Shown here: positions 43,160-55,100 of the stretch, in pieces
Layout of the letters: each line of letters starts with the position of its first letter
Numbering within the stretch: position 1 is the first letter of the stretch
Program-made: the position numbers and the translations under genes
The notes under the pieces: model-generated
The model's database searches: none
Seen by the model: the letters and a program-made list of their open reading frames with translations, nothing else
What the model was told of the DNA's origin: nothing
Origin: Desmodesmus armatus
Taxonomy: Eukaryota; Chlorophyta; Chlorophyceae; Sphaeropleales; Scenedesmaceae
NCBI GenBank assembly: GCA_007449985.2
Contig: VIIQ02000255.1
Coordinates: forward strand, 1 to 64,000
Direction: 5' to 3'
Length of the DNA: 64,000 nucleotides

Positions 43160-46100
43160 GTTGCAGCAGGATGGCCTCGTCTTGCTTGGCCTGTCTGCCA
43201 AAAAACTTACTGGTCTCTACTACGACCAAGAGGTGGTCAAATTCTACAGCAAGGGCCAAACCACAAGCTCCTCTAGCAGCAACACACCTGAGCCGTGGAG
43301 GGAGCTACCCACACATAGCCTTGCGTAAGTTTTGTGCACCTTCAATGACAGATGAAACAGCCAACCTGATCAGCTTAGGCCGACAATGATTGCCATTGCT
43401 TTTTGGACTGTTCAGGCCCTGAACAGTTGTGGCACAACGCATGGGGCTCATGAGCTCAATCAGTCTGCCTTGTCATCCCGTATATTGAACAATACACCGG
43501 CCCGGTCATTGGGCCGATGGACTCCAAGTCAAGTGACTTGACACAGCGGTGTGCATGTGTCCCTACTACCTGCTCCTTCCTTCCAGGCCTGGAGTCTGGG
43601 TGCTGCTGTCATCCGGCGACCAGGGCCCCCTTGATGACGAGGGCTGGAGACACATAGCCAGTGGTGTGGTGATTGAGCGCGACAGGACATGCATCAAGGT
43701 CGCCTTTCGCGAGGCACCTAGCAAGGACCAGCTGGACGGCAAACAGTGGCGGTGAGGCCATGCAGCGTGCCTATGGCGTTTATAAACTCATTGAGCTTTA
43801 TTGGGGGTGCCAGCGGCTTGCAAACTGTGTGCCTGCACTGAGTAAAAACCGCACTGCCAGCTGCGGCAGCCGGCCGCTGCAAGCTGTGCTGGTCAATATC
43901 TACGCTGTAGTTGCTGCTGAACAGCACACACTCATCATCCACTATCCACGTGCATGCCAGGCTGGGCCCAGCGGCTGGGCGGCGCATGATAACCAACTCC
44001 TGGAAAAATTGCACATGCTGGAGTGCAGCCACGACGCAGACCAAGCATTGGTTTGACCGCCAATTATGGCATGCTGTGAAACTTCCAAAGCAAGCAACCT
44101 AGTCAGTGCGTCCCTTTCTTGACAGCCGTAGGTACACGTTCGTGGACACACAGCTGACCATGCCCATGGATCACCGTATCGCCGATACGCGAAGTTCAGC
44201 CGGAACATTATCCACGTTCTGGACCGATGCGTGTAAAACAGGCCGCAGCACGCAAAGTGCCGATACGTGTGTGAAGCCTGTACGCTGCAACTGCACTTGG
44301 GACACGTCTATATAGATGATATAGATGATAATAATATATGTTCCGTGTTGTACCCGTGTCCTGGTGTTCATGTGCTCGGCTGCCGCTGCACGTGTCAGCC
44401 GCTGGGTCGACACATAGTCTGACCGTGTTGTGACCATCACAAGATGGCCATACAAAAATGCTCCGTCCGGCCTTACATTGCTATTCCTGATGGCTGGATC
44501 ACAGTCTACTGCTGCTACAGGTTGTTGCTGTTCAGCTTCCAAAGCTTCACAGGTGCAAATGTCGCAGTGTAAAGTCTTCAAAGTCGTAGTCTGAAGGCTG
44601 GCAACACCATTCACATACCCCTAGAGGGGCCTACAGCACCCTGACCCAAGATGCATGAAGAGAGAGGTATCCTCTGATGCTGAATTCTGCCACACAGGCA
44701 AACATTGGCAAGGGTGCAGAAAGCAGATATGCTTCCCATCATTGGGTGTGCTACCTTAGGGATTGTACCGGTAGGGTTGCACACGGCGCGATTGGGGGAC
44801 CCACCAAGTGAATCAAGGGCACCTTACAGCATCCGCGCTCCCGTGGTGCAGAACACCCTTATGCCTGGTTTTGGCTGTTTTTGGTCTTGCCTTTGGGAAG
44901 TGAGGTGGGGTCACAATGCATGTGATGAGCCGTTCTCACCGGACCCAAAGTCAGGGGGAGACATGCTGTGAGTCAGGGCATGAGCAGGTGTGGATACACT
45001 ACGAGCCGTATACTTCGTCAACGTGGTGACCGTCATGATAATCTGCTGAGCAAGTCTGTCACAGACTCTGTGGTAGACCAACTACGGTAGACCAACCGTG
45101 TCTTATGTGCTTGCAGCATGCCCTCAGGGCCCAACGGGCCGCATGGCTATCACAGTGTCCGAGTTGATGCCATGATGGCATTGCATGCTCTTGAAACTGC
45201 AGGCTTGACAAGTCTGACTACATCGCGATAACCAAGCGAGCCCTTGAGGCGCTGCGTGCCCTGTGGCACCGCATACCTTTCCAAGCAGCCAGCTGGAGCA
45301 ACGATGGCAGGAACACAGCAGGGCACATGTCCCAGGACATGCCCCCATCACTAGAGGAGGACATGGAAGAGATTTACCGGGAGTCTGATGCGTCTTCAAG
45401 CAACCCCAGGCAGCACACAAACAGCTTTTCCGTTGGGTCTGCACTCTCTGGTGTGATCGTCCACGCTGACAGGGGGTTTGATTGGAGCAGCCTGCCGGCT
45501 TCAGCAGGTGAGGCCAGTTCAGCTGTGAGGAGAGTATCTCTGTCCATTGAAAAGAGTCTGTCTGCCTACGGCAACAGTTTGCCTGACTCAGTCAGAGTCA
45601 GGTGAACAAAAATCATGCTGCCAGGATGGTGCCACCAGCGTCTAGAACATGCATGCAATCAAGCATGTTCATTACGCAAGTTGCGGTCACCGCATGGTGA
45701 CCATGCCTGCATGCTGGCTCCCTTGATTTGCTTGCGGCAAGACCGTCTGACAGTGCAACATCAAGCTGTTCCAAGCCAGGTTCGAAGCCAGGTTTGTCAC
45801 CGACAATTGGGTCGATGCAGGACAGCTGAGTGGCAAGCGACCAAGCTTGCGCGCGGCCGGCTGCTAGCCTAGTGACATCCTTAGTCGGCCGCCGCAGCCA
45901 GCCTCACGCTGCCAGATGATCTGCGAAAGTGGCCTTCACTGCCTGCCATGTGCTGCAGGAGGGATGCCAGCCTGGCAAATGATGAGTGGTGTGATTGCAG
46001 CCTACCAAAGGTTGACTCCCGCAGGGCGTCCAGATGAGGCAGCAACAGCAGGGTACCTCAATCGTAGAGAGGCAGAGGGCATGCTGGGGGAGCCTGGCCA

Positions 46101-49100
46101 GTTCGAGTTGGATGCCTCGCAGATGCAAGCCATCGCAACAGCGGTGTTGAACCCTCTGTCCCTACTGCACGGACCACCAGGCACAGGTACTTTGGTGACT
46201 GAGCACACCATGGTCAAAGACCGAATGACACACCGCTGCAATGGTGCATCATATAGGGTGGTCTGTCGTGTGTGTTGCTCTGTGTTGTGTTGTGCCACAC
46301 ATGATGGGTCACGGTGATGTGGTTGTGAACAGGGTCTGACTTGCCTGCATGTAAGACTGAGATCCAGACGATGGACCCACACCGCCCTTCACGTGATGCT
46401 GCTCTCAATACAGGGAAAACCACGACCATTGGCGGCCTGCTGTCCTTGTTGAGAAAGCGTCATGGCTTCCAGGGCAGGATCCTGGTCTGCGCACAGTCAA
46501 ATGTGGCTGTTGACAACATACTGGAGATCGCTATGCGTGAGTCTGCTACGTAGAAAAGAAATGGCACACTGTGGCACAAGAAAGGCTTTTGATTTTATGA
46601 CTGAGCAGGTTGCAAGGTCTGCCCTGCCAGGACACTTGCGCCCCTATATGAGGATACCACCTCATATGATACACCAGCTCCCAGACCTAGGCCGAGTCAA
46701 CATCCAGTGTAGCCATCCATACCTGTACTACATGCATGTACACAGACTCCGTCTGTGCAACGTTTCAGTCGTTACAAGCAGTTTTCCGTGGTGCAGTAGC
46801 TTTTTCTGGCACTGCGGTGCCGCACCCCCAAGCCAAGGACCATGCGTTGCATCGTGCAACGCATGCAGGTTACGGCCGATTCAGTGCAGTTCAGCTTTTG
46901 TGGCAGACATGCTCCCTTTGGATTGCCTCCCAGCATCATCAGATTGTGAAATGCGATGGCTAGCCTGTCGTGTCAGCCCGATCCCTGAAGTGTTTTCCCG
47001 CCGTAGAACTTCCTCGTTCCAGTGTACGGTACAAGAAAGGCGGACTTGCCGATTTACCGTGAGGACCATCAAATCGACGTTTGTTTGTCATGGCGGTCTT
47101 TGCAACCTTTTTCTTTCAGGGCGTGGTGGCCTGCGCGTGCTCCGCTTTTGCGAGCCTGCCAAAGTCCGCAGCTCCCTGAAGGACCTGACTCTCAACGCCC
47201 AGCTAGAGAAGGAGGCGAACCTGGACCCTGTCATCCAAGCAGCAAGGCAGGAGCAGAACACACTGAAGCTCAAGGACCGGTTCCGGGAGAACGCGCGAAA
47301 CTATGCGCGTCAAATGGGAAGGTCCATGGAACCGTAAGCTCCAAGTGAAGCCTTGTTGTGGTCCAATCGATAGTTACAGCCGTTGGCAAGCGGCTCTTTG
47401 GCCTGGCAGGCTGATGGCTTGCGCCGTCACCAACTTGCATGTGTGCAGTATCACAGCAAACATGGTGCACGATGCCTGCCTAGTAAACCAATCGGTGACT
47501 ATTTGGTTGACGTGGCCAGTGTCTGACTCAGCGGCGCTTACATGTTGTTGTCCGTTGCTACCTGTCCTGCTACACCACAGGTGGGTACGCTGTGAGGACA
47601 CACCCCGGTATCGTGAGCTGAATCGGCTGATTAAGGAGGCAAAAGCTGCCATCACCAAGCGGCTGCTGGACAGTGCTGAGGTCGTTGGGGCGACCTGCAG
47701 TGCTGCTGGTGGGCTGCATGGCTATGCCTTTGACATGGTCGTGATTGATGAGGGCAGCCAGGCATCAGAGTGAGTCTGGGGTGCGCAATGAGCCTGCGTT
47801 GCACGGCGCAATGAGCACACGTTGCACCGTGTGCAACTTGAGTGCATTTCCAGGTCGACCTTGGTCTTCGAATGTAGATGAAAGCAGCACAACGTGCAGA
47901 AATCTCACTAGTTGCCATTGCCGTAGCCCTCAAGCATGCATGTGATGAGCAGTCCTTACAAGATGCGAGGCCAATGGGAGGAACCATATTGTGTTACGAT
48001 ACAAAGGGGGTGTATCGGATTCTTTCTTTCCTTCAGTAGCACCAGACAAGGGCATGCCAGACAGGCTACTGAGCCTCAAGTTAGTGCCAAGGTTTTTGAC
48101 GCCTCAAATGAAGCAATTTTTGAAACCAGCAGATCACATTCAAGCGGGTATACGTCGGTTGCATATGTTTGTACACAACTTGTATACGTCGGTTGCACAT
48201 GTTTGTACACAACTTCAGGCTGAACTTCGACACTTTGTCGTTATTCACTCTGGTAACCCAGCATTTCCAGATTGCTTCAGATCCCATTCAGATTGTTCAG
48301 ATTAAGCACAGAATGACTTCAGACTGTCCGTGACATCTGAAGTGGTGTTTGTGTATCTGAAGCTGTGTTCAGATACAACCCAGTACCACTTCAGACTATC
48401 TGGAACGGACTTGAATCTGTATCGTGTGGTGTGGTGCTTCTGCCTCGGCCTGAACTGTGGTCAAACGAGGCCACACATAACTGTTATGCGGGGTGCAGCG
48501 TCGGTAAACTGTGACATGACTGTGCTACACTACGTTTAGCTCAAGTATGGACTGTGTTGTGCAGTGGGTGCATACTGTAGTCGTCCGCACAGTTGCTGCC
48601 ATGTTAGGGTCGACAGCATAGAGCCTTCGTTGTTAGGCTTCCAGTTAATTCTGCAAGTAATGGAAGCTAATTAATAGAGGTAGTGCAACACAACTTGTGT
48701 CAAGTAAGTCTTACCAGTCTTTCCCAGCCATACCAGATAGGTGGCTGAGGACTGATCTGTCCTCACATTGGCAGTTGACTGTCAACCAAGGTTATACACG
48801 CCAAAGAACTTCTCATTCACCTGATAGGCTGCTGAAAGGCGGACTTGCACAGCTGCGCCGGCAGTACCATTCCATTCAACTGTGCTGGTAGTCAAACTGT
48901 GTTAGTCAACTTTGTGGCCTTGAGCGTTGAAGATGCCAAGCAATGCGGTCACACAGATAGTCTATTCAACGTGTGGTCTCTGGCCTAGTGTTTCTCGCAA
49001 GCGCGTCCTATCCTGTCTTGCTGTCGACCTCAACTACCTCCAGAGATCTGCAGTCCGTGCTGCTGTGTACTCCCGTCAGATTCGCTGGGCTGTGGCCTGC

Positions 49101-52100
49101 TGGCTTCACTATGATGTTGTTCTATCCTGTCTGCATGGAGACTGTACATGGCTGGTTGCAGCACCACTCTCCACCACAATGCAGATCTGTAGCAGTTGGT
49201 ATGTCTCTAAGAAGGCTGGTCCGCAGATCCACAGCCAGGCGGATTTGCAATACGTTCCTTTGCGAACTTTCTACGTGATGACAAGAGAACAGGCGTCCTG
49301 GACACACAGCCGCACGGATCTGGACGCATGCCACTCAACCGCCAGGAAGCTACAACTGTCCTGCGCATATGGAAGCTTCTCGACAGGTGTGCCCACAGCT
49401 AAACTTACTCTGTGATGGTGTCGTCAATGGTTGGTTTATGTTTTCTGGGTTGTTGCAGACTGCTGCAACTGCCGCATGGTCTATTTGTTCCCAGTTGACA
49501 AGCCAGCTGCAGGGCACATGCCAGCAGATGAGTAGGCTGCTGGCTACGCAACAAGCATGATCCAGCAGAGGCAAAGAGGCAGCAGAGGTTGCTCTCGTTT
49601 AACATGCCCCTGAGCAAAGGTGCATGGCGCATTGCATGTTTGCAACCCAGATCTCGCCTGTGCTGCCCATTGATGACCGCAGGCAATCCCGTATGCAGCT
49701 GAATGACAAGCACCTGTCCCGCAACAGTGAACAGGATACTACCAGATCAACGCTGTCATGTGCAGGCTCCAGTGTGGTTGAGTCTGGCCCCTGGTGTGGA
49801 GTGTCACCGGCAGCCCACTCAACACGGGTGATGTAACATGAACAACAGGAAGCGGCCTGCTGCATCAGGTGTAGAGCACTGGTGAGCATGCTGCTACAGC
49901 CCATCAGCAGTGTATTTTTCTTCTTTTGCAGCCACATTGCTCAGCTGCCTTGACCCAGTCCCGTGCTGTTCAGCTTGCCTAGTTGCACTGTATGCAGCGC
50001 CAAGTGCCACATCGACACGCATACTGTACTGCAGCCCTGCAAACGGACGCTGGATGACGGCTCTGTTGGTCTCGGGGGAGGATCCCAGGTGTCTCCCACA
50101 CCCACTTATAAGCTATCAACTGACTTGCATCATCTGCTTGGTGCCTTTGCAGGTGCTTGAAATACACTTGGGTGCTTGTGGCTACTGCAGTGAAGCTGAG
50201 TAAGAATGCACCTTACCATGTGGCGACGGCACAGCGAGCGGCACAGTCCACAAGGCAGCAAACTAGGAGCACAAGATCGCAAGCAGCAGGCTTGACCTAT
50301 GTGTTGTGTGTCTGGTGGGATGCCAGATCCAGGTGGTTGAAGACTTGTGCCTGTCGCTGGTCTGGTGCTTGTCAAGAGGCTTGTCGACAGCCCACATGTT
50401 GTGGTGTTGGGTTGGTAGTGCAGTCAGCTGAGAGGGTTGGGTGGTGCCCTGTGTACTGCTTCGCAACCAGTGGTGCTGCCGCAGCTGGTGTTGATGCTCC
50501 CGCAACCAGTGTGGTGTCTAGTTGTTGCAGTTTCAGGGTCTGCTGCTGCCTTAGCTGTGGCTTCTTCACTGGCTCAGCCCACACCAACATGCAAGGCTGG
50601 TGAAGCCTTGTGCATCGTCTTCCGCCTGGGGTGCTTTTACATGCTTGGGTTGGCTGTGAAGATTTTTGTGTACACATGTGCTACTTGTGTCAGGTGTTTT
50701 GTCATTTGCTGGGCTACTTGTATGTCCAGCTGTGGCGTCATGTTGCTTCTGTGTGTGTGTGCATACCTTGCAAGGTTGGGTTAGGTATGCATACTGTAGA
50801 GCTGAAGTGATTCAGAACTATACGCATGCTCCAGATTGGTTCAGTAGGTCTGATGCTGATCTGATGCTAATCTGTATCTGTAACTGAGTTAGATCTGAAT
50901 TTGTCATTGGAAATTATCGGATCTGACCCAGCTCCAGAAAGGCACAGGATTTACTACAGATTTACTTCAGATCTGCTTCAGACTAGGTTCAGAATCGGCC
51001 CGGATTGCACGCAGAATCAGTTCAGACTGTCTGAATATCTGATGTACTTCTGCCTTGATTCTGCCAGTTTCTTCAGATGGGTTTACCAGAGTGATTGCTA
51101 CTCTTTCCGCAGGCCAGAAGCACTGATTCCCATCATGAAGGGCAGCCAGAGGGTGGTGCTGGTGGGGGACCACAAGCAGCTGCCCCCTGTCGTACAGAAC
51201 AAGGAGGCTAAGGCCGGCGGCCTAGGCTTGTCGTTGTTTGAGCGGCTGATGCTCCTGGGGGCGCCCAGTGCCATGCTGCAGGTGATCATCACCAATTGGT
51301 CGTGGCAAACTGAGCTGATGCAGCAACACAGTCATTGACTGGTGCTTCAGCTCAGCCCGGCCCGGGCCTGAGGCTCAGGCTGACTTTGTGAGCCTCTGGA
51401 GACTCTTCAACCAGCGGCCCTCAAACCCCCTCAGTTATTACGGTTACTGCTAGTGTTATTGTACATGGTGCAGGCCGTGCCTGAACAGCCCGGAGGTAGC
51501 TAATGAGGCCCGTGTACCAATGTGATAGAACTTTACAAGCGTATGTGCCAGATAGGCTAGCTGCTCAGCAGTCACCGATGTGAAGGTCGCTTCAGGGCCG
51601 GCTTGACCCCCAGAATGCAATGCTAACAGGCGTGAGAGGTGTGGCTCACTCACGCCCACAACCGTGCTGAAGCATGATGCGTGTGGCCTTGTGTGCTGCA
51701 GGTACAGTACCGCAGCCATCCAGCGCTCATGGAGTTCATCAACACACAGTTCTACAACAGGTGCGGTTGTTGTAGCACATGATACATCTGTTCCGGCAGC
51801 TATGATGTGCCGATCACCAAAGTGTTTGTCACAGGCCGTCCGGCATTGGATCGTGGCGCGCTGCAGCAGTTTAATATTTCAGCACTGCCGTTCAGCAGCT
51901 TGTTGCTGCATCTCAGTGGCGTGTTGCATCATGCATACGCCAGATAGGCTAGCTGCTCAGCAGTCACCGATGTGAAGGTCGCTTCAGGGCCGGCTTGACC
52001 CCCAGAATGCAATGCTAACAGGCGTGAGAGGTGTGGCTCACTCACGCCCACAACCGTGCTGAAGCATGATGCGTGTGGCCTTGTGTGCTGCAGGTACAGT

Positions 52101-55100
52101 ACCGCAGCCATCCAGCGCTCATGGAGTTCATCAACACACAGTTCTACAACAGGTGCGGTTGTTGTAGCACATGATACATCTGTTCCGGCAGCTATGATGT
52201 GCCGATCACCAAAGTGTTTGTCACAGGCCGTCCGGCATTGGATCGTGGCGCGCTGCAGCAGTTTAATATTTCAGCACTGCCGTTCAGCAGCTTGTTGCTG
52301 CATCTCAGTGGCGTGTTGCATCATGCATACGCCAGATAGGCTAGCTGCTCAGCAGTCACCGATGTGAAGGTCGCTTCAGGGCCGGCTTGACCCCCAGAAT
52401 GCAATGCTAACAGGCGTGAGAGGTGTGGCTCACTCACGCCCACAACCGTGCTGAAGCATGATGCGTGTGGCCTTGTGTGCTGCAGGTACAGTACCGCAGC
52501 CATCCAGCGCTCATGGAGTTCATCAACACACAGTTCTACAACAGGTGCGGTTGTTGTAGCACATGATACATCTGTTCCGGCAGCTATGATGTGCCGATCA
52601 CCAAAGTGTTTGTCACAGGCCGTCCGGCATTGGATCGTGGCGCGCTGCAGCAGTTTAATATTTCAGCACTGCCGTTCAGCAGCTTGTTGCTGCATCTCAG
52701 TGGCGTGTTGCATCATGCATACGCCAGATAGGCTAGCTGCTCAGCAGTCACCGATGTGAAGGTCGCTTCAGGGCCGGCTTGACCCCCAGAATGCAATGCT
52801 AACAGGCGTGAGAGGTGTGGCTCACTCACGCCCACAACCGTGCTGAAGCATGATGCGTGTGGCCTTGTGTGCTGCAGGTACAGTACCGCAGCCATCCAGC
52901 GCTCATGGAGTTCATCAACACACAGTTCTACAACAGGTGCGGTTGTTGTAGCACATGATACATCTGTTCCGGCAGCTATGATGTGCCGATCACCAAAGTG
53001 TTTGTCACAGGCCGTCCGGCATTGGATCGTGGCGCGCTGCAGCAGTTTAATATTTCAGCACTGCCGTTCAGCAGCTTGTTGCTGCATCTCAGTGGCGTGT
53101 TGCATCATGCATACGCCAGATAGGCTAGCTGCTCAGCAGTCACCGATGTGAAGGTCGCTTCAGGGCCGGCTTGACCCCCAGAATGCAATGCTAACAGGCG
53201 TGAGAGGTGTGGCTCACTCACGCCCACAACCGTGCTGAAGCATGATGCGTGTGGCCTTGTGTGCTGCAGGTACAGTACCGCAGCCATCCAGCGCTCATGG
53301 AGTTCATCAACACACAGTTCTACAACAGGTGCGGTTGTTGTAGCACATGATACATCTGTTCCGGCAGCTATGATGTGCCGATCACCAAAGTGTTTGTCAC
53401 AGGCCGTCCGGCATTGGATCGTGGCGCGCTGCAGCAGTTTAATATTTCAGCACTGCCGTTCAGCAGCTTGTTGCTGCATCTCAGTGGCGTGTTGCATCAT
53501 GCATACGCTGTACAATTATATATTTAAGGGCCTCATTGAGAGACGGAAAATAAACATAAAATTCTCCATTTTGTGTTGTCTATATACAAACCAAAAACAA
53601 GGTTCCCATGACAAAAATAAAAATGTGTGGGGTCATAGCACGCACAGGCCAATTGCGGTGCATGTGCAGAGTTGTTGCGCGCGCGCGCGGGGGGGGGGGG
53701 GGGGGGGACCATAGATGCTGGTGGCTTAGTCTGGCAGCTGTTCTGCCACCACGGGTCAAGCCTGCTGCATGTTAGGTGGCCACCATGGTGCCTCTGCAGT
53801 ATGCAACCGCGCAAGAACAGCTGCCACGTGGTCGCCACATGTAAGAGCCAATCAAGTGTCCCACTGCCCACTGCTTGAAAGAGTCTGCATGTATGGGAAT
53901 GCCCACAAAGAAGGTTCAACATGAGGCAGCAAAGGTCACAAGCACCTCCCAGCGGCAGCATGCAATGTGGTTTTGGGGGAATGGCAAATCGTCACAGCGC
54001 CCATGGGCCACTGCTCGGGCGGTGTACTCATTGACTGCAAGCTGTGAGCCACTGCTGCAGCGGACGCGATAGACTGTTCAGTTAGTGCTGCCGTCAAACG
54101 TAGGCTCTGAGGGTGGGATTGCGCGCTCTGCGGGGCGCTGCATGGGCGCAACCGGCTGCTGCATGGGAGGGATCGAGGGCTGAGGGGGGGCGGGTGCGTG
54201 TGCAGGCTCATCGCCGATGGGGACAGGTAAATGCATTACAAGCATGTGATGCTCATGCAAAAGGCGTAAGAACTGATCAATGAAACGATCACATAGGGCA
54301 TCGCTCCTGTCATCCCTGTCCGCGTCAGCACAATTCCGTCCTCCCTGCGATCGTCCTGTGGGGCCTCTGAGTCTGCATGGCCACCTCTCTCAATGTTGTC
54401 TGCATCAATATGGTCATGCGTCTCCATTCCCTCATCATGCATGGGTGAATCCGCCATGTCGCTGAAATCATCCGACAAGGATGGATCGATGTGGTCCGGC
54501 ACCAATGAAGTGAACTGGGCGTACTGTCGACTGAAGCATTACACACTGCAAGTGAATGTATCGGAACTGGTCCTTCAATCCTACTCAGCCCCAGCACCAC
54601 TCCTCGACCGGAGAACCAGAACAACCCTAAACCCCGAAAGGCCCAGAATCGCCCTGGCTGGAACCATGTGTAGAGCTGTTTCCCTTGTTGCCTGCTACAT
54701 ACAACCATTCTCACGCAACAGCAGCAGCAACCACCCTCCAGTCCTGCCTGGCTGAGACGCTCGTTAAAGAGTCACAGGCGGGTGTGCAACATGACCGTCA
54801 TGGCAGTTGAACAGTTCACTACACCAGCCGATGCCAGGCCGGGTCAAGCATTGTGCCTTCAAGCACTACCGTGCCTAGCTCCACCTGCTCCACAGGGTTT
54901 GGTGAATGCGTACAACCATTCTCACAGCAGTCACAGATAGGTGTGAAACATGACCCAGTTCAACAGTTCACTACACCAGCCGATGCCAGACCCGGCTTGG
55001 CAGGCTGGGGTGGGGCTTACGTTTCTGCTAGCTGCCGGCTCAGCGCATTGTGAAGGACAGCCACACCACATTTTATTTTGCGTCTTTGCCCGCGCGCTCA

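Noticed and set aside
44132..44175. possible helicase exon coding [13 protein letters not shown]
   Set aside because: It has an acceptor in the right phase, but no donor leads to the next exon in frame, while 43751 joins 45203 directly in phase and gives the expected family sequence.
49000..50700. separate gene inside the large helicase intron
   Set aside because: Several open frames of 100-160 codons exist on both strands, but none has coherent splice sites or recognisable motifs.
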